A DNA stretch of 64,000 bases from NCBI RefSeq assembly GCF_009769165.1, contig NZ_CP043476.1, forward strand, positions 2,487,001-2,551,000, written 5' to 3'. Position 1 is the stretch's first letter; each line of letters opens with the position of its first letter. The DNA is from Xanthomonas hyacinthi. Its GTDB lineage: Bacteria; Pseudomonadota; Gammaproteobacteria; Xanthomonadales; Xanthomonadaceae. The notes under the pieces are model-generated. The model had not been told where the DNA came from, searched no databases, and saw only the letters and a program-made list of their open reading frames with translations. Position numbers and translations under genes: made by a program. Of the stretch, positions 35,322-44,134 are shown one piece after another.

Positions 35322-36575
35322 AGGGCCATTGCGCCCGCGATTTCCGCCCGTTGGCGCGCCCTCATCTCCCACGAGGCGGCCAGCCGACGGCGTCGCGCCT
35401 GTTGCTGTCCGCGGGCGACAGCGTGGTGCGGATCGGCAAGGCCCGCGCCACGCGCTACGCGCTCAGCCGCCAGGTCGGGCGTGCCGGAAATCGCTGGCCG
35501 CTGTTCCGCATCAGCGTGCAGGGCCAGGCCGAGTCGCTCGGCGAGTTGCATGCTTTGCGCGGCGACGGCTACCTGTTCGCGCCTCGGGTCGCATGTCCTG
35601 CCTTGCTGCATGGCGAATGCGCCAGCGGTGTGTTCCCGGGCCTGCCCTGGTTCCTCGACGACCAGCGGCCGCAAGGTTTCCTCGGGCGCGCCTTCGCGCG
35701 CCGCGCGGCCGAGGACATCGGCGCAGCGCCCGACCTGCTGCGCTGGCAGTCCGACGACATCGTGCTGGGATTGTTGCGGCACGGAGACGACCAGCCCGGC
35801 GACCTGGTCCTGGGCGAACGCGCGCTGCAGGGGATGCTGCAGCCCGCCGGCACGATCGCGCAGGTGCAGCGCCTGCAGGCGTATCCGCACCTTGCCGAAG
35901 CCGCCCTGCGCGGCGAAGACGTCGGTTCCTCTGCGGGCGGGGAGCAGCCCACGTTCGCCGCGACGCTGCAACAGGATGGCCGCTTCCGCTCCGTCATCGT
36001 CAAGTTCAGCGAGCGCGCCGGCACGCCTGCCGCACAACGCTGGGCGGATCTGCTGCGCTGCGAACAACTCGCCGGGCAGGTGCTGCGCGCGCACGGCCTG
36101 GCCGCCGCCGACAGCGAAATCGTCGAAGCCGGTGGCCGCGTGTTCCTGCTATCCACCCGCTTCGATCGCACGCCGGATCTGGGACGGCGCGGCTTCGTCT
36201 CGCTGGCCGCATTGGATGCGGCCTCCTACGGGCATGGACGCATCGACTGGTGGCGGTTCTCCAGGCAATTGCAGCGCGATGGCTGGCTCGACCACGACGA
36301 TGCGCGGCGGCTCGGCGTGTATGGCTGGTTCGGTGCGCTGATCGGCAACAACGACATGCATCTGGGCAATGCGGGCGCGCTGCTCGCCGACACGCGGCCA
36401 CTGGCGCCATGCATGGCACGCAGCGCGCGATGCGCTCAGCGCCAGCCTGGCACAGGCGGCGGCGCTGCATCGAGCAGCCCGCGCCGGGCACCGGTGCGGT
36501 TGCCCGGTTTGTGCGCAGTTGCGCATCCAATCTCGGCAAGTTGCGCAAGTGCGCGCGCCTTGCCAGCGCGCACAA
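35322..36575 (+). pseudogene. Decayed HipA/YjjJ-type kinase gene
   Basis: The middle (about 35390-36390) reads as a HipA-like kinase of the YjjJ subgroup: GDSVVRIGKARATRYALSRQ, PWFLDDQRPQGFLGRAFARR, SSAGGEQPTF, VIVKFSERAG, STRFDRTPDLGRRG and the catalytic NNDMHLGN. At the 5' end the HTH is in two frames: ARWRALIS continues one base-frame away as QPTASRLLL, as if about 10 bp (CACGAGGCGG) were inserted, and no ATG is available. At the 3' end the DFS-type loop (expected ALAPVYDMLP) breaks at LAPCMARSA and C-terminal-like sequence follows in another frame (ARDALSASLAQAAALHRAAR). I conclude it is inactive. The open frame that runs on past 36600 is an overlap artefact. Confidence 0.7.
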
Positions 36576-36635
36576 TGACCGCTGGCGACGGTTTGCGTTT
36601 GTCCGCCGCTGTTCCCGCTATCGACGAGTCCGCCT

Positions 36636-38723
36636 ATGCCATCGCCTTCCTGGTTCCCGCAGCGCGCGGCTGCATTGTTGTTCGGCACATTGTGCGCTCT
36701 GGCGGCGACCGTGCCCGCTGCGCGTGCGCAGGCCACGCGCTATGCCGATGCCGCGCCGTTGCTGCTGGGCGTGGCCTGGTATCCGGAACAGTGGCCGGAG
36801 CCGCAATGGGAGCACGACCTGGCGCTGATGGAGGCGGCGCACGTGCGCGTGGTGCGGATCGGCGAGTTCGCATGGAGCCGCATGGAGCCGCGCGAGGGCC
36901 AGTACGACTTCGCCTGGATGGACCGCGCCATCGCCGCGGCGGCGCGCCACCGCATCGCGGTGGTGCTCGGCACGCCGACCGCCGCACCGCCGGCATGGTT
37001 GACCCAGGCCTATCCGGACACGCTGCGCATCAGCCAGGACGGGGTGCGCGACGAGCACGGCAACCGCCAGCAGTTCTCCTTCGCCAGCGCGCGTTACCGC
37101 CGTTTCGCCCATGCCATCGCCGAACAGATGGCGCAGCGCTATGGGCGCAATCCGCACGTGGTCGGCTGGCAGCTGGACAACGAATACGCGCAGGCATCGT
37201 TCGATCCGCAAGCCAAGGCGCAGTTCCATGCCTGGCTGCAGCGCAAGTACGGCAACATCGAGGCGCTGAACCAGCGCTGGGCGAGCGCGTACTGGAGCCA
37301 GACCTACAACGATTTCGCGCAGATCCCGGTGCGCGAGGACGAGGAGAACCCGGCCCTGCTGCTGGAGTGGAAGCGCTTCGTCAGCGACACCTGGACGGAT
37401 TACTCGCGCAACCAGATCGCCGCGATCCGCCCGCACGCCGATCCGCGCCAGTTCATCACCACCAACACCATGGGCTGGTTCGCCGGCTTCGACGCCTACA
37501 AGGTGCACGACGTGCTCGACATCGCCGCCTGGGACGACTACGTCGCCGGCGAGCGCTACGACTGGGTGGACAATGCGGCGCGCCACGATCTCACCCGCGG
37601 CTACAAGCAGCGCAACTACTGGGTGATGGAGACCCAGCCGGGCTTCGTCAACTGGCGCGCGACCAACCTGGCGCTGCGCAAGGGCCAGGTGCGGGCGATG
37701 GCCTGGCAGGCGGTGGCGCATGGCGCCGATGCGGTCGTGTACTGGCAGTGGCGCGCGGCGCCGAACGGGCAGGAGGAGTACCACGGCACCCTGCTCGGCG
37801 CCGATGGCGAGCCGGTGCCGGTGTATGCTGAGATTCAGCAGGTCGGTGCGGAGTTCGCCAAGGCCGGTGCGGCGCTGGCGGGGACCACGCCGCACGCCGA
37901 GGTGGCGCTGATCAACGACTTCGACAGCCGCTGGGCGCTCGGTTTCCAGAAGCACGCGGCCGAGTTCGATCCGGTCGCGCAGATGACGTCGTTCTACCGC
38001 CCGCTGCGGCAGCAGGCGCAGGTGGTCGATGTGGTCTCGGCGCTGGCACCGCTGGACGGCTACAAGCTGGTGGTGGCGCCGTCGCTCAATGTGCTCAGCG
38101 CTGCGCAGGCGCAGCGGCTGCAGGCCTATGTCGAGGGCGGCGGGCATCTGGTGCTGGGCCCGCGCAGCGCGATGAAGAACGCCGACAACGGCCTGCAGCC
38201 GCAGCGTCAGCCCGGCCCGCTGGGCGAGCTGCTGGGCGGCCGCGTGCAGCAGTTCTATGCGCTGGACAAGCCGATCCCGGTCGCCGGTGGGGCCGGCGAG
38301 GGCACCGCGAAGATTTGGGCCGAGCAGCTGCAGGCGCGCGCGGCGCAGACCGAGGTGCCGCTGCGCTACGGCCAGGCCAACGGCTGGCTGGACGGCGAGC
38401 CGGCGCTGCTGACCCGGCGGGTCGGCAAGGGCCGCATCAGCTATGTCGGCGCCTGGCTCGACGATGCCACGCTCGATCGCCTCACCGGCGCCTGGCTGCG
38501 CGATGCGCAGGTGCGCGCGCCGCTGGCGGACGTGCCGGAGGACGTGGAGGTCGGCGTGCGCAGCGACGGCCGCCGCCGCGTGCTGGTGCTGATCAACCAC
38601 GGCGCCGGCCCGCAGCAAGTGCGCCTGCCTGCGCCGATGCGCCCGCTGCTGGGCACTGGCGCGGCCAGCGACGTGGTCCAGCTCGCGCCCGAGGAGGTGG
38701 CGGTGCTGGACGATCACCGCTGA
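36636..38723 (+). CDS. Secreted beta-galactosidase, GH42
   Basis: 695 residues with a signal peptide (MPSPSWFPQRAAALLFGTLC...ARA). GH42 layout: catalytic (beta/alpha)8 barrel beginning LGVAWYPEQWPEPQWEHDLA, acid/base Glu183 in GWQLDNEYA, nucleophile Glu332 in YWVMETQPGFVNW, a trimerisation domain (residues about 400-600) and a small C-terminal beta domain. The cysteine cluster of some GH42 enzymes is absent. Probably acts in the periplasm or outside on plant-derived galactosides. Monocistronic; start ATG at 36636 directly before the signal peptide. Confidence 0.94.
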   Translation: MPSPSWFPQRAAALLFGTLCALAATVPAARAQATRYADAAPLLLGVAWYPEQWPEPQWEHDLALMEAAHVRVVRIGEFAWSRMEPREGQYDFAWMDRAIAAAARHRIAVVLGTPTAAPPAWLTQAYPDTLRISQDGVRDEHGNRQQFSFASARYRRFAHAIAEQMAQRYGRNPHVVGWQLDNEYAQASFDPQAKAQFHAWLQRKYGNIEALNQRWASAYWSQTYNDFAQIPVREDEENPALLLEWKRFVSDTWTDYSRNQIAAIRPHADPRQFITTNTMGWFAGFDAYKVHDVLDIAAWDDYVAGERYDWVDNAARHDLTRGYKQRNYWVMETQPGFVNWRATNLALRKGQVRAMAWQAVAHGADAVVYWQWRAAPNGQEEYHGTLLGADGEPVPVYAEIQQVGAEFAKAGAALAGTTPHAEVALINDFDSRWALGFQKHAAEFDPVAQMTSFYRPLRQQAQVVDVVSALAPLDGYKLVVAPSLNVLSAAQAQRLQAYVEGGGHLVLGPRSAMKNADNGLQPQRQPGPLGELLGGRVQQFYALDKPIPVAGGAGEGTAKIWAEQLQARAAQTEVPLRYGQANGWLDGEPALLTRRVGKGRISYVGAWLDDATLDRLTGAWLRDAQVRAPLADVPEDVEVGVRSDGRRRVLVLINHGAGPQQVRLPAPMRPLLGTGAASDVVQLAPEEVAVLDDHR

Positions 38724-38866
38724 GCGCGGTTGCGATCGAGCAAGCGCACTGCACGCGGTTCCGCCGCATCGGCCTGCTCGGCGCGGCAGCGCGTGCGGCG
38801 ATAGGCGGGGCGGCGCCACCGCTTGGCCCTAGCTGCAGCCGGGTGCTGCTGCCACGGCGCACAACA

Positions 38867-38892
38867 AAAAAGCGGCCCGCAGGCCGCTTTGT
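38867..38892. terminator. Bidirectional intrinsic terminator
   Basis: AAAGCGGCC-CGCA-GGCCGCTTT with A6 on the left and TTT on the right; serves the lipoprotein gene arriving from the right (T-run of six on the minus strand) and probably the GH42 gene. Confidence 0.8.
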
Positions 38893-38913
38893 CTTGCTCA
38901 TTGCCGCCGCCGC

Positions 38914-39447
38914 TCAGCCGCGGGTCACCAGCTTGATGCGGTGCTGCTTGGCGTAGGCATTCTGCGCGGCGTCCAGCGCCGCAGCGGCGTTGTCGAGGGT
39001 CTCCGATTCGGTGTTCAGCCGCTCCAGCAGCGGCTGCACCTGCGCCTCGGTGTAGCCGTCGGCCAGCGCGGTGATGTCCTGCAGCGTCGCCAGCACCGTG
39101 TCGGTGCTCTTCTGGTAGGCCTTCAGCTTGGCGTCCATGTCCTGCGCATCGTCGGGAATGCCGAAGCCTTCGTAGCCCTTGCCGTCGCTGGCGATCTGCG
39201 TGCGCGGATTGTTCAGCGCGTTGCGGTGGGGCCGCATCGACTTCAGTTCGGCCGCATCGGTCAGCAGCTGTTCGCCGCGCGCGCCGCCGACCCACGGCTC
39301 GGTCACCGAGGCGATGCCGTTCCAGATCGAGACGTTGTGGGTCAGGTAATCGTCCGGCGACATGGTCTTGTTGCCGGTGGTGGGATCGCAGGCGGACAGC
39401 ACGGTCGCGCACAGTGCGAGCAGGATGAGGGTGACGAGATTCTTCAA
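38914..39447 (-). CDS. Conserved lipoprotein, function unknown
   Basis: 177 residues from TTG 39447, which has AAGGA eight bases upstream and gives a proper lipoprotein signal (LKNLVTLILLALCATVLSAC, lipobox LSAC). No ATG or GTG offers this. The mature part is helical and acidic (DDAQDMDAKLKAYQKSTDTV, QPLLERLNTESETLDNAAAA), resembling small periplasmic helical lipoproteins. I do not recognise the family. A strong terminator follows. Confidence 0.75.
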   Translation of the reverse strand: MKNLVTLILLALCATVLSACDPTTGNKTMSPDDYLTHNVSIWNGIASVTEPWVGGARGEQLLTDAAELKSMRPHRNALNNPRTQIASDGKGYEGFGIPDDAQDMDAKLKAYQKSTDTVLATLQDITALADGYTEAQVQPLLERLNTESETLDNAAAALDAAQNAYAKQHRIKLVTRG

Positions 39448-39621
39448 GAGGATTTCCTTGGTGCCAACGAGGTGCCGGCCGGGCGACCGGCACGGGAGCG
39501 ACAGGACAAGGAAATCGACGCATGCGGCAGGCCGGGGCGAGCCGGCGCGATCATCCTTGATGGGTGCAATGGCGGCAGTCCGGGCCGGCAGCGCGTTCTG
39601 CACAAGCGATGCGCGGCAAGT

Positions 39622-39825
39622 ATGGCGGCAACGCAGCGCCGGCACAGCTGCAGCTGTGCGCGTGATCGCCCGTTGCGGCTCTGGAATGCACAGGTGTACC
39701 TGCTGGATGCCGATCCCAGACGCTACTGGTTCTGGATGGCATCGGACGGCTTCTTCAGCGTTCTGTTGCTGCTGCTGGCGGTGGCCATCGCGTGGGTGTG
39801 CTTGGTGCTGGACAAGCCGAAGTAG
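39622..39825 (+). CDS. Possible small membrane protein
   Basis: 67 residues. The C-terminal half (FWMASDGFFSVLLLLLAVAI plus AWVCLVLDKPK) is one convincing membrane helix with charged ends; the N-terminal half is Cys/Arg-rich and not protein-like, so the true start may be further in, without a good codon. No ribosome site was seen. Convergent with the DUF1615 gene. Confidence 0.35.
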   Translation: MAATQRRHSCSCARDRPLRLWNAQVYLLDADPRRYWFWMASDGFFSVLLLLLAVAIAWVCLVLDKPK

Positions 39826-39855
39826 CGCGCCGCCCGTTGGACCTGTCTGCTGCCG

Positions 39856-40959
39856 TCACTTGCCCATGCAGCGGCGCCAGCGCTCGGCGACGCGTTGCGC
39901 GAACCAGGCGGTGGTGAGGCTGCGGGTGATCTTCGGGCTTTGCAGGGTGATGCCGGGCAGGATCGCGCGCGGCAGCGGCTTGCCGGCGCTGCGCTCGGCC
40001 AGCGCGAAGACCTGGCGGTACAGCGCGGTGTCGCCGAAGTCCGGCGCGTCGCCGCGTTGCAGGGCGCGGCGGATCTCCTGGTCGTCCAGCGCCAGGCGCG
40101 TACCCAGGCTGCGCGCGGCGCGCTCGCTGGCGCCGGGTTGGTCGATGTCGCTGCCGGGGATCAGCAGATCGCCGTCCAATGCCAGGGCGGTGCCGCTGGC
40201 CTGCGCCAGTGCGGCCTGGAACGCCGCGTTGCGGCTGGCGTACCAACCGGCGTTGAAGTCGGCGAAGCGGTACAGCAGCGCGTCGTAGTCGCTCGGGTAG
40301 CCGAGCAGGTGCCGGGTGCCGAACCACACGCCGCCGCGGCGGCCGAACACCTCGTGGCGCACCGTGTCCTGCAGCGGATACGGATAACCATCGGTGTGCG
40401 CTTCGGCGAAGGCGATGCTCACCTGCATCGGCCCGCCGGTGTGCACCGGGTTGAGGTCGCCGAACAGGCGCTGGCCCAGCGGCACGCTGCCGGCGAAGTC
40501 CTCGAAGATGCCGCTCAGTTCCTGCTCGGTGCGCGCGCTGGCGATGCGCTCGCCATAGCTGCGGCCATTCGGCGAATTCAATGCCAGCGCCGCGTCGAGC
40601 ATGAACGCGGGCACATGCAGCGCCGCTGCGCGGCGGCCGAGTTCGGCGCGCGACATCTTGCCCAGGCCGGGCACCGGCGGGTTGGCCTGGTAGGTGGACT
40701 CCTGCTCGATCACCGCCAGCACCGCGCAGATATTGTCGGCGCTGGTGGCCATGTCCTGCGAGGACAGGGCGCCATAGACGTCGTTGGCCCAGCCGCTGCG
40801 GTCGGGGATGGCCGCCGGGATGCGCCGCGCGATGTCGGCCTTGATCTCGGTCGGCGTGCGTTCCGGCGCGCGCGGCGCCTGCGTGGCACAGGCGCCCAGC
40901 AGCACGGTGGCGCACAGCGCGAGGCGGCGGACGTGGGTTGAGCGGGTCGCGTGCTGCAT
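39856..40959 (-). CDS. DUF1615 family lipoprotein
   Basis: 367 residues with lipobox LGAC (MQHATRSTHVRRLALCATVL...). The body carries NICAVLAVIEQESTYQANPP, a lysozyme-like Glu-containing helix as in soluble transglycosylases, and the family segment GPMQVSIAFAEAHTDGYPYP. DUF1615 proteins are predicted outer-membrane lipoproteins; a muralytic activity is possible but unproven. Start ATG 40959. Monocistronic or co-transcribed with nothing obvious. Confidence 0.87.
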   Translation of the reverse strand: MQHATRSTHVRRLALCATVLLGACATQAPRAPERTPTEIKADIARRIPAAIPDRSGWANDVYGALSSQDMATSADNICAVLAVIEQESTYQANPPVPGLGKMSRAELGRRAAALHVPAFMLDAALALNSPNGRSYGERIASARTEQELSGIFEDFAGSVPLGQRLFGDLNPVHTGGPMQVSIAFAEAHTDGYPYPLQDTVRHEVFGRRGGVWFGTRHLLGYPSDYDALLYRFADFNAGWYASRNAAFQAALAQASGTALALDGDLLIPGSDIDQPGASERAARSLGTRLALDDQEIRRALQRGDAPDFGDTALYRQVFALAERSAGKPLPRAILPGITLQSPKITRSLTTAWFAQRVAERWRRCMGK

Positions 40960-41028
40960 GGATCCGATGGCAAGCGCGACATCTGCGTCGCAAGCGCGAT
41001 CCTACAGGCGCTTCGGGATGGGGTGCGG

Positions 41029-41832
41029 CTAGCGCGGCATCGCGTCCTCGCCGGGTGCGTGCACATGCGCAGCGAACCCGCTCCGGCCCGGTGCGATGTC
41101 CGCTTGCAGGGTCAACGCCGGGATCGCGTAGTCGCCGCCGTTCTGCTTGCGGAACGCGATCGGCGTGGCGCTCCACAAAGTGTCCAGGCGCTGGCCGAGC
41201 GCCGCGCGGGTCTGCGCGAATCGCTCCGCATCCATGCGGTCGCTGCGATAGACCACGAACGGCGGCAGCACGTCGAAGCCGGGGTAGTGCAGGATGCCGT
41301 GCTGGATCGGGAACAGCACGTCGTCGATCGGGCCGTTGATGCCGCGCGGCGCGTAGTGCGACTCCCAGCCGCCGGTGCTGACGATCAGCATCGCGCGCTT
41401 GCCGGCCATGCTGCCCTCGCCGTAGCGGTCGCCCCAGCGCGCATCGGAATGTTCGCCGACGCCATAGGCGAAGCCGTAGGCATAGACGCGGTCCACCCAG
41501 CCTTTCAGGATCGCCGGCAGCGAGAACCACCACAGCGGGAACTGCAGCAGCACCGCGTCGGCCCAGCGCAGTTTGTCCTGCTCGGCGGCGATGTCCGCGC
41601 TCTGGCGGCCGTTGGCGAAGGCGCGTTTGGAGTCCGCAGAGGGATCGAAACGATCGCCGGCGGTGCCGTCCAGGCTGTCCTGCGCATCGAGCGCCGGCTT
41701 CCACTGCATCGCGTACAGGTCCGACACCTGCACGTGGTGCCCGGCGCCCTGCAGGCGCTGCACGGCGAAGTCCTTGAGTGCGCCGTTGAGCGACGTCGGT
41801 TCGGGATGGGCATGGACCAGCAGGACGTTCAT
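41029..41832 (-). CDS. NAD(P)H-dependent flavin oxidoreductase (MdaB/KefF-like)
   Basis: 267 residues with a flavodoxin-like fold: MNVLLVHAHPEPTSLNGALK at the N-terminus, FPLWWFSLPAILKGWVDRVY as the FMN/dimer signature, and VSTGGWESHYAPRGINGPID. Members reduce quinones or nitro compounds with FMN or FAD. Divergent from the LysR gene across about 86 bp containing a perfect palindrome, so it is the likely target of that regulator. Confidence 0.92.
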   Translation of the reverse strand: MNVLLVHAHPEPTSLNGALKDFAVQRLQGAGHHVQVSDLYAMQWKPALDAQDSLDGTAGDRFDPSADSKRAFANGRQSADIAAEQDKLRWADAVLLQFPLWWFSLPAILKGWVDRVYAYGFAYGVGEHSDARWGDRYGEGSMAGKRAMLIVSTGGWESHYAPRGINGPIDDVLFPIQHGILHYPGFDVLPPFVVYRSDRMDAERFAQTRAALGQRLDTLWSATPIAFRKQNGGDYAIPALTLQADIAPGRSGFAAHVHAPGEDAMPR

Positions 41833-41892
41833 GGGGCGAGCTCGGCGATGGGCAGACGGGCAAGGTAGGCCGTGGCTCGCTATAGTTGAAAT

Positions 41893-41907
41893 GAATTACG
41901 GTAATTC
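41893..41907. promoter_or_regulatory. Perfect palindrome GAATTAC-G-GTAATTC
   Basis: Seven-base arms around one G, 12 bp upstream of the LysR-type start and about 60 bp from the oxidoreductase start. Contains T-N11-A spacing typical for LysR operators. Confidence 0.6.
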
Positions 41908-41918
41908 CAGCTATTGCC

Positions 41919-42812
41919 ATGCTTAATTTCGGACGCCTGGACCTGAACCTGCTGCTGACCCTGGACGCGCTGCTCGCCGAGCACAACGTGACCCGCGCCG
42001 CCGAGCGCCTGCATCTGTCGCAACCCTCGGTCAGCGTGCACCTGGCCAAGCTGCGCGAAGCGCTGGACGATCCGCTGCTGCTGCCCGGGCCGCGCGGCAT
42101 GCGCCCGACCGCGCGTGCCGAGGCCTTGCGCGCGCCGCTGCGGCAGGCGCTGGAGGCGCTGCAGCGCGCGGTGGCGGCGGATGCGCCGTTCGATCCCGCG
42201 CAGGCCGGCAACCGCTGGCGCGTGGCCGCGAGCGACTACGGCGAATCGACCATCCTGCTGCCGGCGCTGGCGGCGCTGCGCAGCGCGGCGCCGGGCACGC
42301 GGCTGGCGGTGCTGGAAATGGCGCCGCCGCAGATCGCGCGCCAGGCCGAGCAGGGCGAGATCGACCTGGCCCTGCACACCCGCGACGGTGCGCCGCCGAA
42401 CCTGCGCCAACGCACCCTGTTCGCCGAACGCTACGTGCTGGCCGGCCGCGCCGGGCATCCGCGCTTGCAGCGGCGGCCGACGCTGGCGCAGTTCTGCAAG
42501 CTCGAGCACGTGATCGTGTCGCCGGACGGCGGCGGTTTCAGCGGCGTCACCGATCAGGCCCTGCGCGAGCGCGGACTGCAGCGCAGGGTGGTGCTGTCTG
42601 TCCCGCATTTCCTGTTCGTCATCGACGCGCTGCTGCGCACCGATCTGGTGGCGATGCTGCCGGAACGGCTGGTGCGCCATCATCCGGGCTTGCGGGTCTG
42701 CGCGCCGCCGGTGGCGGTGGCGGGCTACGAGATGGCCATGCTCTGGCACGAGCGCGTGCACCGCGATCCGGCGCATCGCTGGCTGCGCGAGCATATCGTC
42801 GCCTCGGTGTGA
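41919..42812 (+). CDS. LysR family transcriptional regulator
   Basis: 297 residues. N-terminal HTH (LNLLLTLDALLAEHNVTRAA, then RLHLSQPSVSVHLAKLREAL), followed by a substrate-binding domain with the NodD/LinR-like pattern (RWRVAASDYGESTILLPALA, DLALHTRDGAPPNLRQRTLF, VLSVPHFLFVIDALLRTDLV). Those regulators respond to aromatic or quinone-like compounds, in line with the divergent flavin reductase. Autoregulation through the palindrome at 41893 is likely. Confidence 0.93.
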   Translation: MLNFGRLDLNLLLTLDALLAEHNVTRAAERLHLSQPSVSVHLAKLREALDDPLLLPGPRGMRPTARAEALRAPLRQALEALQRAVAADAPFDPAQAGNRWRVAASDYGESTILLPALAALRSAAPGTRLAVLEMAPPQIARQAEQGEIDLALHTRDGAPPNLRQRTLFAERYVLAGRAGHPRLQRRPTLAQFCKLEHVIVSPDGGGFSGVTDQALRERGLQRRVVLSVPHFLFVIDALLRTDLVAMLPERLVRHHPGLRVCAPPVAVAGYEMAMLWHERVHRDPAHRWLREHIVASV

Positions 42813-42851
42813 GAATTGACCGTTGGGCCTTTCTTTCAGCGTTTTGCATGC

Positions 42852-42970
42852 TGTGGGAGCGCCTCAGGATCGTCGGTCGCGACTGGCTGCCTGTCGCGGC
42901 TGAAGTTGCTCCTACAAAGGCAACGTGGCGAGCCGGTTGCATGCGCTGTGGGAGGGGCTTCAGCCCCGAC
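42852..42970. repeat. Two dispersed palindromic repeats between genes
   Basis: First unit 42852-42916: TGTGGGAGCG ... GGTCGCGACTGGCTG ... GCTCCTACA, outer and inner inverted arms. Second unit 42947-42970: TGTGGGAGGGGCTTCAGCCC-CGAC, as at 11650. Between the convergent LysR and methyltransferase genes. Confidence 0.65.
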
Positions 42971-43029
42971 GCTGTCAGGTCCATCGTTGCCATGTCGCGG
43001 CCAATGGCCCGGCAGCGCCAGCAGCCAGG

Positions 43030-43866
43030 CTAGCGGCGCGTCGCCAGTACCCCGTCCAGCGCCCGTTCTGCGCGGAAACCGGCCTTCTCCAGGCGCTTGG
43101 CCACCTCGCGCGGCACGTCGCGGCCGCTGGTCAGCTTGTTCGGGCGGCCGGTGTAGTGGAACAGCCGCCCGCCGCGGCGCAGCACCCGCGCCAGCTGGTC
43201 GTAGAACACCTGCGAATACAGCTCGCCGGCGATGCCGAAGCGCGGCGGGTCGTGCAGCAGCGCATCCACCGCATCGCTGGCGATGGCGACGATGGCCTGG
43301 GCGACGTCGGCGTGCGCCAGCTGCAGGCGGCCGTCGCTGGCGGCCGGATCCGGCGACCACGGATTGAGCGTGCGCAGCCACAGCACGTCGGCGTTCTTCT
43401 CGAACGAGTGCAGCTGCGCCACGCCGGCCTCCAGCGCGCAGGCGGCGAAATAGCCCAGCCCGCCGCAGGTGTCGAGCACCTGCTTGCCGCGCGGTTCGAT
43501 CAGCGCGACCTTGCGCCGCGCGTCCTCGAACGGCGACAGCTGCGCGCTGGGCAGCATCTTGATGCCGTCGATCTCGAAGGTCGGCGCGCCCCATTCGGTC
43601 GGCACCAGCTTGATCAGCGCGCCGCCGAAACGCGCCACCGGCGCGAACTCCTCGCCGTCCCACCAGTAGATCGTGCGGTCCTTGAGCTTGGGTGGATACG
43701 GATACGTCTGCCCGCGCCATTGCCAGCGGTCCGCGGCGAGCAGCGCCTGGCCCTCGCTGCGCTGCAGGTCCAGCGATCCACACCAGGCGGCGGCGCCGCC
43801 GTCGCGTGCGGCAAGCAGCGCCTCGGCGAGCGCGCGGGTCAGCAGGGGATTGGAATAGGAGTTCAC
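43030..43866 (-). CDS. SAM-dependent methyltransferase (COG2521-like)
   Basis: 278 residues from GTG 43866. The central Rossmann part has motif I VLDTCGGLGYFAACALEAGV, acidic loop SFEKNADVLWLRTLNPWSPD, and the HDPPRF motif (DALLHDPPRFGIAGELYSQV) followed by FHYTGRPNKLTSGRDVPREV. This wording (LDTCxGLGY, NPWS, HDPPRF) is that of the predicted methyltransferases first listed from archaea. The N-terminal 90 residues are a separate beta-rich domain. Substrate unknown; a small molecule or RNA are both possible. The upstream frame continues without a start that has a ribosome site. Confidence 0.82.
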   Translation of the reverse strand: MNSYSNPLLTRALAEALLAARDGGAAAWCGSLDLQRSEGQALLAADRWQWRGQTYPYPPKLKDRTIYWWDGEEFAPVARFGGALIKLVPTEWGAPTFEIDGIKMLPSAQLSPFEDARRKVALIEPRGKQVLDTCGGLGYFAACALEAGVAQLHSFEKNADVLWLRTLNPWSPDPAASDGRLQLAHADVAQAIVAIASDAVDALLHDPPRFGIAGELYSQVFYDQLARVLRRGGRLFHYTGRPNKLTSGRDVPREVAKRLEKAGFRAERALDGVLATRR

Positions 43867-44088
43867 GTGATCAGTACGTCGCTGGCCGCCAGATCCAGCG
43901 GTTTGGACGAAAAGGTGAGGGTGTGGCGCATCGTAACCGACGCGGCCAGGAGCGGGTATCGCTGTTGGTGAGGCAATACGTATCCAGAAGGCGTATGCCG
44001 GTCGGTGCCTGGATCGGGCCGTGGCGCGCAGCCGAAGCTGTGATGTCTGGAGGGTGGTTATTCTCTTGCGAATGTCGGCATGAACGTT
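43867..44088. other. Intergenic gap, nothing recognised
   Basis: About 220 bp between the methyltransferase start and the effector terminator. Relatively AT-rich pieces (CAATACGTATCCAGAAGG at 43975) may hold the methyltransferase promoter. Confidence 0.35.
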
Positions 44089-44111
44089 AAAGGCCCCGCC
44101 GAAGCGGGGCC
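44089..44111 (-). terminator. Intrinsic terminator with UUCG loop
   Basis: On the minus strand GGCCCCGC-TTCG-GCGGGGCC followed by TTTAACG. It closes the effector/immunity transcript. Confidence 0.75.
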
Positions 44112-44134
44112 GTGAAAGCCGCGGCACTGGGTCG

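Noticed and set aside
36460..37831. Continuation of the HipA-like frame into the beta-galactosidase gene
   Set aside because: It overlaps a full-length GH42 gene in another frame and loses all HipA similarity near 36400.
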